From: Pseudomonadota bacterium
GTDB taxonomy: Bacteria > Pseudomonadota > Gammaproteobacteria > Steroidobacterales > Steroidobacteraceae
Assembly (NCBI GenBank): GCA_018241425.1
Contig: JAFEDU010000001.1
Span: 992,001-1,056,000 of the forward strand
Length of the DNA stretch: 64,000 bases
Direction: 5' to 3'
The notes beneath the pieces are model-generated. The model did no database searches. It worked only from the letters and a program-made list of their open reading frames with translations, and was not told the origin of the DNA. The translations under genes were made by a program, and so were the position numbers. Shown here one piece after another: positions 57,376 to 64,000 of this stretch (within the stretch, counting starts at the first letter, position 1; the number at the start of each line of letters is the position of its first letter).

Positions 57376-57379
57376 CGTT

Positions 57380-57441
57380 CGGGGACAAGTGCGCATGTGC
57401 GCAAAGCGCAATCCGCGCCAGTATCCGTGCACCTGTCCCCG
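57380..57441 (+). repeat. Structured leader before usp
   Basis: A 13-bp inverted repeat with one mismatch (CGGGGACAAGTGC at 57380-57392, GCACCTGTCCCCG at 57429-57441) encloses 36 bases with a further TGCGCA / TGCGCA stem. It ends 4 bp before the GGAG of the usp ribosome-binding site. An 8-bp direct repeat GTATCCGT occurs at 57371 and 57421. If transcribed it would form a stable stem next to the start site. Confidence 0.5.
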
Positions 57442-57457
57442 TCCGGAGCATCCGGTC

Positions 57458-58462
57458 ATGGCGAAGCCGAACATTCGACGCATCCTGGTGGCCATCAAGG
57501 ACCCGCAGGCACGTGACCTTGCGAGCGTGAGCAAGGCTGCGCAGCTGGCACGACTGTTCAAGGCCGAGCTGGTCCTGTTTCACGCGATCACGGAAGCCCT
57601 GTACCTCGAGGTCAGCGCCGCAACACAGCGGCCCGTGCGCGTATCCGAGGCGGCCGTGGTCGACTCGATCACCGCGCAGCTGGAACAGATCGCCGAGCCG
57701 CTGCGTGCCGAGGACGTGCGCATCAGCATCCATGTCGTGTGGGATTACCCCGCATACGATGCGGTCACGCGGGCAGCGGTTCGCATGGGCGCGGACCTGG
57801 TGGTGGTCGACTGCCAGCGCCACTCCCACCCGATGCGCTGGTTCCTGCATTTCACCGACTGGGAGTTGCTGCGGCACTGCCCGATGCCGGTACTGCTGGT
57901 GAAGGGACCGGGAACCTACTACCACGCGGCGGTACTGGCGGCGGTCGATCCGGACAAGTCGGCGGGTAAGCCTGCGGGGCTCGACGGCCAGATCCTCGCC
58001 TATGCCTCATGCTTCGCGTCAGCCTTGGGAACGGACCTGCACGCCGTGCACGCCTACAATCCTGTCCCGGACCTGTCAGCCTCGGAACTCGTGGCTCCCC
58101 CGCTGCTGGCGGCCGCGGAGCGCCGCGCCGAGCAACATGCCCACGAAGTTGCCGATCCGATGCTCGAAGCGGCCGGCGTCTCCACGGTGCGCCGCCATAT
58201 CGGCGAAGGCTTTGCGATCGACGTGATCGAGGATGCCGTGCGGGACAGCCGCGCCCAGATCGTCGTCATGGGGACAGTATCCAGATCGGGAGCTCGTGGC
58301 GTGCTGATGGGCAATACGGCGGAGCGCATGCTCGACCGGCTCGGCTGCGACCTCCTGATCCTCAAACCCGTTGACTTCCCCAAGCCGCTGGGCCAGGAGC
58401 CGCGCGGCGCCCACGTGGTCGCCGTTCCCGTGCGACCGGCGGTATTGTCGGCCGCCGTCTGA
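57458..58462 (+). CDS. Tandem universal stress protein, UspE-like
   Basis: A 334-residue cytoplasmic protein with two Usp domains (about 1-150 and 155-310). The first begins IRRILVAIKDPQARDLASVSKAAQLA (in part). The second ends VVMGTVSRSGARGVLMGNTAERMLDRLGCDLLILKP (in part), very like the GTVGRTG...GNTAE stretch of UspE. ATP-binding glycines are partly kept. UspE proteins act in starvation, oxygen limitation and motility control. Position beside FixLJ and near ccoN suggests an oxygen-limitation role. ATG at 57458 is chosen; the frame upstream is non-coding. Confidence 0.85.
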   Translation: MAKPNIRRILVAIKDPQARDLASVSKAAQLARLFKAELVLFHAITEALYLEVSAATQRPVRVSEAAVVDSITAQLEQIAEPLRAEDVRISIHVVWDYPAYDAVTRAAVRMGADLVVVDCQRHSHPMRWFLHFTDWELLRHCPMPVLLVKGPGTYYHAAVLAAVDPDKSAGKPAGLDGQILAYASCFASALGTDLHAVHAYNPVPDLSASELVAPPLLAAAERRAEQHAHEVADPMLEAAGVSTVRRHIGEGFAIDVIEDAVRDSRAQIVVMGTVSRSGARGVLMGNTAERMLDRLGCDLLILKPVDFPKPLGQEPRGAHVVAVPVRPAVLSAAV

Positions 58463-58581
58463 ACCGATGGCCCCGCGGGGCAGTGTATGGACAACTACGC
58501 ATAGGAGGCGCCCCCGGGGCCGCTACTCTAGCTCCCCGGTTGCCCAAGGAGTCGAACGTTGATCACCCTCCCCGGTAGGGC

Positions 58582-59757
58582 ATGCACGTCCGCGCGATAA
58601 CGCGCCCGAGTGACACGGCTGCCGTTCTTCCACCCCTCGAAATGTCCCCATCTCAACCAGCCGACGACTTCAACGCGGTGCTCGACGCCGCAGTCGACGG
58701 GATCGTGCTCATCGACAAGAGCGGCACCATCCAGGGCATCAACCGCGCCGCGAGCCGGCTGTTCGGCTACCAGGATCGCGAGGTGGTGGGCCGCAACGTC
58801 GCCATCCTCATGCCGGAACCCGAGGCGAGCGCGCACGCGGGCTACATCGCGGAGTACCTGCGTACCGGGGACGGTGAGGTCATCGGGCGGGGCCGCGAGG
58901 TCGTCGCACGGCGCAGGGACGGCAGCCAGTTCCCGGCATTCCTTTCCATAGGCGTCGTCCAGGGGAGCACCCCACCGCGTTTCATCGGCTTCGTCCAGGA
59001 CCTCACGCAGCAGCGGCAGGCCCAGGAAGAGACCCGGCGCCTGCACGAGCGCCTGTGGCATGTCTCGCGGCTGGCGAGCCTCGGGGAAATGGCGTCCGGG
59101 CTTGCCCATGAGCTGAACCAGCCGCTCGCGGCCATCGCCAACTACGCCCAGGCCTGTGACCGACTGCTCGGAAGCCCGAACGCCGACCTGGAGGAGATAC
59201 GCGAGGCGCTGCGCGAGGTCACGGCGCAGGCGGTGCGCGCCGGCGAGATCATCCGCCGCCTGCGGCGGCTGGCCAGCCCCCCCGAAACCGAGGCGCAGCC
59301 GACCGACATCAATGCGCTGATCCTCGAACTCCTGGAGCTCACGCGCTCTGGCGGGGTGGGCATGGAACCCGAGTACCGCCTTGAACTGGCCGCCGGGCTC
59401 CCGTCCTTCACCATCAATCCGGAGCAGATCCAGCAGGTGATCTACAACCTCGTGCGCAATGCGGCCGAGGCGGTCGCCGGGACCAGCGGGCGGCGTGGCC
59501 TGATCGTCGTGCGCACCGCGCGGTGTGCGGACGGAGGCGTCGAGATCTCGGTGTGCGACAACGGCCCCGGAGTGGCGGCCACGGTCGCCGACTCGCTGTT
59601 CACTCCATTCTGCACCTCGAAGCCCACCGGGACCGGTCTTGGGCTCGCACTCAGCCGAACCCTCGTGAAACGCCACCGCGGCACGCTAGACTACTCGCCC
59701 AATCCGGGGGGTGGCGCCTGCTTCGTGGTGCGCCTGCCCACGGGCATGACGGCATGA
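58582..59757 (+). CDS. fixL: FixL-like oxygen-sensing histidine kinase
   Basis: A 391-residue soluble kinase. The PAS domain (about 28-145) has the FixL heme-pocket pattern: His H85 in SAHAGYIAEYL, at the place of the proximal heme histidine, and R105 in IGRGREVVARRRDGSQFP, at the place of the regulatory arginine. The HisKA box is MASGLAHELNQPLAAIANY (H176), and HATPase motifs are NLVRNAAEAV, NGPGV and GTGLGLALSRTL. It resembles Bradyrhizobium FixL, also soluble. Heme binding is predicted, not proven. A start at 58642 is also possible. The stop overlaps fixJ by 4 bp. Confidence 0.87.
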   Translation: MHVRAITRPSDTAAVLPPLEMSPSQPADDFNAVLDAAVDGIVLIDKSGTIQGINRAASRLFGYQDREVVGRNVAILMPEPEASAHAGYIAEYLRTGDGEVIGRGREVVARRRDGSQFPAFLSIGVVQGSTPPRFIGFVQDLTQQRQAQEETRRLHERLWHVSRLASLGEMASGLAHELNQPLAAIANYAQACDRLLGSPNADLEEIREALREVTAQAVRAGEIIRRLRRLASPPETEAQPTDINALILELLELTRSGGVGMEPEYRLELAAGLPSFTINPEQIQQVIYNLVRNAAEAVAGTSGRRGLIVVRTARCADGGVEISVCDNGPGVAATVADSLFTPFCTSKPTGTGLGLALSRTLVKRHRGTLDYSPNPGGGACFVVRLPTGMTA

Positions 59758-60410
59758 CTTGCGAGCCCATGAAAGCCAAGAACTCACCGGTTGTATTCAT
59801 CGTCGACGATGACCACGCGGTAAGGAATTCCCTGCTGCTGCTGGCCAAGTCGGTTGGACTGGCCGCCACGGCCTTCGGGTCGGCGCAGCAGTTCCTCGAC
59901 CACTACGACGCGCTGCAGCCCGGGTGCCTGCTGCTGGACGTCCGGATGCCGGGAATGAGTGGCATAGAGCTGCAGCAGCAGCTGAACATGCGCGGCGCGA
60001 TGATCCCCGTCATCTTCATCACCGGCCACGGTGACGTCCCGATGGCGGTCGAAGCCATGCAGCACGGCGCCTTCGACTTCCTGCAGAAGCCATTCCGCGA
60101 TCAGGACCTGCTCGAACGCATCCGGCGCGCCCTGGAAAAGGACAGCGCCAACCGGTCGCAGATCGCCGAGCGCTCGCGCATACGCGAACGGCGCGACTCG
60201 CTCACGCCCCGCGAGCGCGAAGTTCTCATGCTGGTTGCCAGCGGCAAGCCCAACAAGATCATGGCCGGTGACCTGGGATTGAGCCAGCGCACCGTCGAAA
60301 TCCACCGTGCACGCGTCATGGAAAAGATGGAAGCCTCGTCCCTGGCGCAACTGGTCCGCATGGTCATGGAGCTCGAGGAAACGCCCGAGACCGAGAACGG
60401 CCCCGGCTAA
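59754..60410 (+). CDS. fixJ: FixJ-like response regulator
   Basis: A 218-residue regulator. The receiver (about 10-125) has IVDDDHAVRNSL and phospho-acceptor D62 in LLLDVRMPGMSG, plus KPFRDQDLLERI. The LuxR-type HTH (about 150-210) reads LTPREREVLMLVASGKPNK and LSQRTVEIHRARVMEKM. FixJ controls microaerobic respiration genes in rhizobia; here ccoN lies 2.2 kb away. The ATG at 59754 overlaps the fixL stop as ATGA; an alternative ATG is at 59769. Confidence 0.9.
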   Translation: MTCEPMKAKNSPVVFIVDDDHAVRNSLLLLAKSVGLAATAFGSAQQFLDHYDALQPGCLLLDVRMPGMSGIELQQQLNMRGAMIPVIFITGHGDVPMAVEAMQHGAFDFLQKPFRDQDLLERIRRALEKDSANRSQIAERSRIRERRDSLTPREREVLMLVASGKPNKIMAGDLGLSQRTVEIHRARVMEKMEASSLAQLVRMVMELEETPETENGPG

Positions 60411-61966
60411 TCCTTCAGAAGTTCCCGGATTGTGCCCAGCAGCGTCTCGGCCTTGAGAGGCTTGCTGGCGATCCGCAGCTTCGGGGTGGCACGCAGCTCG
60501 CGCATGGCCGAGGAGGTGTCCCCCGTGATCAGCACGGCGGGCACCTCGCAGCCCAGCCGCTCGCGCACCCGCGCCACGAGCTGCATGCCCGTCTCCTCCG
60601 GACTCAAGTGGTAGTCGGTCAGCAAGAGGTCGATGCGGGGCATCTCCGCAAGCTGCTGCAGCGCCTCCGCCACGGAAGCCACCGCGCTGACGACATACCC
60701 CTCGCTGCGCAGCAGGAGGCGCGTGGCGCTGCGCACGCTCGGGTCGTCCTCCACCAGCAGCACGTGAATCTGGGCCGGGACCGGCCGCGGGCACACCGTC
60801 TCAGCGCTCGTCGCGGCCGCCCCAACGACCATTCGCCCCACCGGGACGAGCAGCGCGAACACCGACCCGACTCCGACCCGCGAGCTCACATCCAGGCGTG
60901 CCCCGAGCAGCGCCACGAGACGCTGGACGATGCTGAGGCCGAGACCATAGCCGTTACGCGCCGCGTGGGCGGGGACACCCACCTGGTAGAACTCGTCGTA
61001 AATCAGGGGCAGCTGATCCGCGGGAATCCCGACGCCGGTATCACCGACCTCGATGCGTACCTGCGCCGGGCCCTGCGCCCGGCACTTCAGCGTGACACCG
61101 CCGGCAGGCGTGTACTTGATCGCGTTGGAGAGGAGGTTCTTCAGCACCTGCTCGACCAGGGCGCGGTCGGAGCGCGCGACGCTGCCGTCGTCATCCGCCT
61201 CCAGGGTGAGTCCCTTGCTCGCCGCGAGCCCGGAAAACTCGCGCCGCAACTCCTGGAACAGCGTCCCCACTACGAAATCGCTGGGCTGCGCGCGCACCGC
61301 GCCGGACTCGAGCTTGCTGATGTCGAGCAGGGCATTCAGGAGCCGCGCCATGGCCCCGATTGCCTGTTCCTGCTGTGAGAGCGCCTCCGTCGCGTCCGCA
61401 TCGGTAACCGAGCGGCGCAGCACTCCATTCAGGAGCGAGAGTGACTGCAGCGGCTGCCGCAGGTCGTGACTGGCGGTCGCGAGGAAGCGGCTCTTGCCGG
61501 TATTGGCGCGGTCCGCGGCCTCGCGTGCCCGGTCGGCCGCCTCACGCGCCCGTTCCGCCGTCAGACGGGCGACGATCAGCTCGGCCTCGCCGCGCTTGCG
61601 CTCGGTGACGTCGCGGATAGCCGCCGCCACCAGGGCCTCGTCGACGGACCCGATCGGGCTCAGGCTGATCTCAACCGGGAACTCCGTACCGTCGCGCCGC
61701 CTGCCCAGCAGGTCCAGGCCACCGCCCATCGGGCGCACCCGCGGCTGCTGCATGTAGTCATCGCGATGTCCCACGTGTACACCGCGGAACTGTGCCGGCA
61801 TGAGCAGCTCGATCGGCTGTCCCACGAGCTCATCGTGGGTGTACCCGAACACGGCGGCTGCCTGGCGGTTCGCGAAGCGGATCTTCCCCGCCCGGTCGAT
61901 GATCACCATCGCATCGGGCGCCGCGTCGAGCACGTTGCGGGCCAGTTCGGAGGAGAGTGACAGCAC
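60407..61966 (-). CDS. Hybrid histidine kinase (PAS-HisKA-HATPase-REC)
   Basis: A 519-residue soluble hybrid kinase. PAS (about 8-125) contains DAAPDAMVIIDRAGKIRFAN and GRRRDGTEFPVEISLSPI. A short AREAADRA repeat linker leads to HisKA (ATASHDLRQPLQSLSLL, H167), HATPase (NLLSNAIKYTPAGG, DTGVGIPADQ, GYGLGLSIVQRL) and a C-terminal receiver (LLVEDDPSVRSATRLL, phospho-acceptor D451). The start is GTG at 61964-61966, because a GGGAG lies about 6 bp before it; the frame upstream opens only with TTG. It overlaps fixJ tail to tail by 4 bp. It may feed the same pathway; no partner is visible. Confidence 0.87.
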   Translation of the reverse strand: MLSLSSELARNVLDAAPDAMVIIDRAGKIRFANRQAAAVFGYTHDELVGQPIELLMPAQFRGVHVGHRDDYMQQPRVRPMGGGLDLLGRRRDGTEFPVEISLSPIGSVDEALVAAAIRDVTERKRGEAELIVARLTAERAREAADRAREAADRANTGKSRFLATASHDLRQPLQSLSLLNGVLRRSVTDADATEALSQQEQAIGAMARLLNALLDISKLESGAVRAQPSDFVVGTLFQELRREFSGLAASKGLTLEADDDGSVARSDRALVEQVLKNLLSNAIKYTPAGGVTLKCRAQGPAQVRIEVGDTGVGIPADQLPLIYDEFYQVGVPAHAARNGYGLGLSIVQRLVALLGARLDVSSRVGVGSVFALLVPVGRMVVGAAATSAETVCPRPVPAQIHVLLVEDDPSVRSATRLLLRSEGYVVSAVASVAEALQQLAEMPRIDLLLTDYHLSPEETGMQLVARVRERLGCEVPAVLITGDTSSAMRELRATPKLRIASKPLKAETLLGTIRELLKD

Positions 61967-62171
61967 CGCTCGCTCCCTAGCGATTGCCGCCGCCGACGGG
62001 CGGCATGGCCCGGGAATCCGGTCCGACTGGGTTCGCGAAAGTGGTTCGGGACATACCAGGGCAGCACAGCGAACGTCACCGCCCGCTATGGTACCCAAGT
62101 GTCCCGCTCAAGGCTCGCCTCGCCGGCGGGCGGCCCGTCCGCCTCGCGGCGGCGCCTTTCCGCTCAATCGC

Positions 62172-62363
62172 CTAGAGCCACGCCACGACCAGTCCGGCGA
62201 CGATCAGGGCGATCGCGGCCAGCTCCAGAACCTGAGCCGCCACCGCGAGGTCGAGGCTACGCGCCGGCCCGTTAAGCTGCGGTGCAATACGCAGCCGCAT
62301 GGCGCCGGAGGCCGTAAGGCGCCAGCGCGTCATGGGGGGCACTCTCCCGTGGTCGGTGTCCAT
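62172..62363 (-). CDS. Possible small membrane protein
   Basis: A 63-residue open frame with one C-terminal hydrophobic helix (VLELAAIALIVAGLVVAWL) and a basic N-terminus. A GGAAG sequence stands about 10 bp before the ATG at 62361-62363. No family is recognised. It may be a genuine single-pass protein, but chance in GC-rich DNA cannot be excluded. Confidence 0.35.
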   Translation of the reverse strand: MDTDHGRVPPMTRWRLTASGAMRLRIAPQLNGPARSLDLAVAAQVLELAAIALIVAGLVVAWL

Positions 62364-62422
62364 TCGGCGTTCTTCCGATTTAGCGTGCGGCAAAGGATCG
62401 CACGCACGGGCGCACGGCGCCG

Positions 62423-62441
62423 ATACGTTCTAGTGCGTATC
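62423..62441 (+). promoter_or_regulatory. 19-bp inverted-repeat motif upstream of ccoN
   Basis: ATACGTTCTAGTGCGTATC lies inside a perfect inverted repeat CGATACG / CGTATCG (62421-62427 and 62436-62442, 8-bp spacer), about 155 bp before ccoN. It matches the motif upstream of usp (57357-57375). Further TACGTA-like sequences occur at 62482-62489 and 62511-62517. Confidence 0.55.
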
Positions 62442-62594
62442 GCCGCCGCGGCTGTTCTGCCCGTCTGAAGCGGCGTACCGCCACGTACGCGACGCATTTT
62501 TCTGCGGCATCTACGTACTCATCCCGCATTCGCGCCTCGCTAACATCGCGCGCGTTTGAACCGCCTACTCTCAACGCCGCCACAGGGATCCCGA

Positions 62595-64000
62595 ATGAAT
62601 CCACCCGAGACCTACAACGACAAGGTCGTGCGCCAGTTCGCCATCATGACGGTGATATGGGGGATCGTCGGCATGGCCGTCGGGGCGCTGATCGCCGCGC
62701 AGCTCGCATGGCCGGCCCTGAACTTCGACATCCCGTGGCTGACCTACAGCCGCCTGCGCCCGCTGCACACCAATGCAGTGATCTTCGCCTTCGGCGGTTG
62801 CGCGCTGATCGGCACCTCGTACTACGTGGTGCAGCGCACCTGCCACGTGCGCCTCTTCGGCGATCGCCTCGCGGCCTTCACCTTCTGGGGCTGGCAGGCC
62901 GTCATCGTGGCGGCCGCCATCACCCTGCCGCTCGGCATCACACAGGGCAAGGAGTACGCGGAGCTCGAGTGGCCGATCGACATCCTCATCACCATCGTGT
63001 GGGTCAGCTATGCCGTCGTGTTCTTCGGGACGATCGCGCGACGCAGGGTGCGGCACATCTACGTCGCCAACTGGTTCTACGCGGCATTCATCCTGACGAT
63101 CGCGGTGCTGCACGTCTTCAACAACCTCGCGATCCCCGTGAGCCTCACCAAGTCATACGGCATTTATTCCGGCGTCGTCGATGCGATGATGCAGTGGTGG
63201 TACGGGCACAACGCGGTCGGCTTCTTCCTGACGGCCGGCTTCCTCGGGATGATGTACTACTTCGTTCCCAAGCAGGCGGAGCGCCCAATCTACTCCTACC
63301 GCCTGTCGGTGGTGCACTTCTGGGCGCTGATCTCGGTCTACATGTGGGCCGGGCCTCATCACCTGCACTACACCTCGCTTCCCGACTGGGTGCAGTCCAT
63401 CGGAGCGGCATTCTCGATCCTGCTACTCGCGCCCTCCTGGGGCGGGATGATCAACGGCATCATGACCCTGTCCGGTGCCTGGTACAAACTGCGTACCGAC
63501 CCGATCCTCAAGTTCATGATCGTTTCCCTGTCTTTCTACGGCATGTCGACCTTCGAGGGTCCGATGATGTCGCTGAAGACTGTAAATGCCCTCTCCCACT
63601 ACACCGACTGGGTGATCGGGCACGTGCACTCCGGCGCCCTCGGCTGGGTCGCGATGATGACGATCGGCACCATGTACTGCCTCATCCCACGGCTGTTCAA
63701 CCGGCGCGAGATGTACAGCACGAAGCTGATCGACGTGCACTTCTGGGTCTCGACCATCGGGGTGGTGCTGTACATCACCTCCATGTGGATCGCCGGCGTT
63801 ATGCAGGGGCTGATGTGGCGCGCGTTCAATGACGACGGCACGCTCACCTACAGCTTCATCGAGAGCGTCAAGGCGACGCACCCCTTCTACCTGGTGCGGC
63901 TGCTTGGCGGAGCGCTGTTCCTCGTTGGCATGCTGATCATGGCCTACAACGTCTGGATGACCGTCAGGCGCGAGCGCCCCGCGCCGGTGCCCGTCCTCCC
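62595..64000 (+). CDS. ccoN: cbb3-type cytochrome c oxidase subunit I, 3' end outside window
   Basis: CcoN is the catalytic heme-copper subunit of the high-affinity cbb3 oxidase used in microaerobic respiration. The frame from ATG 62595 is open to the window end (about 468 codons, close to full length). It starts [22 protein letters not shown], and has [14 protein letters not shown] (low-spin heme His), [20 protein letters not shown], and the CuB ligands in [31 protein letters not shown] supplies the last heme His ligands. Closeness to FixLJ and the shared upstream motif suggest oxygen-dependent control. The ccoO, ccoQ and ccoP genes should follow outside the window. Confidence 0.95.
   Translation, partial: MNPPETYNDKVVRQFAIMTVIWGIVGMAVGALIAAQLAWPALNFDIPWLTYSRLRPLHTNAVIFAFGGCALIGTSYYVVQRTCHVRLFGDRLAAFTFWGWQAVIVAAAITLPLGITQGKEYAELEWPIDILITIVWVSYAVVFFGTIARRRVRHIYVANWFYAAFILTIAVLHVFNNLAIPVSLTKSYGIYSGVVDAMMQWWYGHNAVGFFLTAGFLGMMYYFVPKQAERPIYSYRLSVVHFWALISVYMWAGPHHLHYTSLPDWVQSIGAAFSILLLAPSWGGMINGIMTLSGAWYKLRTDPILKFMIVSLSFYGMSTFEGPMMSLKTVNALSHYTDWVIGHVHSGALGWVAMMTIGTMYCLIPRLFNRREMYSTKLIDVHFWVSTIGVVLYITSMWIAGVMQGLMWRAFNDDGTLTYSFIESVKATHPFYLVRLLGGALFLVGMLIMAYNVWMTVRRERPAPVPVL

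Noticed and set aside
58480..58510. Third copy of the usp/ccoN 19-bp motif upstream of fixL
   Set aside because: ACTACGCATAG resembles half of it, but the other half does not match.
1..64000. tRNA, rRNA, CRISPR arrays, complete insertion sequences or prophage genes
   Set aside because: Looked for cloverleaf-type sequences, regular repeats, transposase and integrase motifs; none was seen by reading.

Overview
This window is a contiguous, gene-dense, high-GC piece of a proteobacterial chromosome. The block dnaE-rnhB-lpxB-lpxA-fabZ-lpxD-skp-bamA-rseP-dxr-cdsA-uppS-frr-pyrH-tsf-rpsB, with map-glnD-dapC-dapD running away from rpsB, is the classic gammaproteobacterial arrangement. Lipid A genes, BamA, Skp and several Gram-negative porins confirm a diderm. 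A GTP-dependent PEP carboxykinase, FixLJ-like oxygen sensing and a cbb3 oxidase point to a non-enteric, respiratory gammaproteobacterium. I cannot name the genus from sequence alone.

Layout. 1-15014 (minus strand): envelope, isoprenoid and translation genes, mostly joined by 4-bp stop/start overlaps. A perfect intrinsic terminator sits between tsf and pyrH, and rpsB has a good promoter and a long leader. 15257-20805 (plus): map, glnD, dapC, dapD. 20807-26571: a ModE-type HTH protein without a metal-binding domain, divergent from a porin whose promoter carries a ModE-like palindrome; an OmpR-type two-component pair; and a second porin with a textbook PhoB promoter. 26699-38230: the phosphate-starvation centre, with pstSCA and two pstB genes, then (after dapE and dsbB) phoU, an Agt-like glycosyltransferase, a PlcP-like metallophosphoesterase, phoR and phoB. 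pstS, phoB and the second porin share the same PhoB-box layout: two 7-bp repeats, exactly 10 bp, then a -10 hexamer. plcP-agt-phoU looks like a membrane-lipid remodelling operon that replaces phospholipid by glycolipid when phosphate is scarce.

38316-44959: tsaB, a YoaA/DinG-type helicase, pckG, a cyclase-FHA protein, dusA. 45040-52858 is more accessory: a lower-GC BrnT/BrnA toxin-antitoxin pair, a TPR protein, an RluF-type pseudouridine synthase, a methyltransferase, a decayed MFS transporter, a drug/metabolite-type transporter and a TIR-transmembrane-TolB-like-TPR protein. 53099-64000: a third porin (paralogue of the second), a degenerate-GGDEF/EAL protein, a UspE-like tandem stress protein, a FixL-like kinase retaining the heme histidine, FixJ, a hybrid kinase, and ccoN running off the end. 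A 19-bp near-identical inverted repeat lies upstream of both usp and ccoN, on either side of fixLJ, and is a candidate operator for this oxygen-response circuit.

Most likely new biology: the lone ModE-domain regulator with its porin operator; the phosphate-regulated porin and lipid-remodelling set; the shared usp/ccoN operator; and the TIR-TolB-TPR protein. No tRNA, rRNA, CRISPR array or complete insertion sequence was seen.
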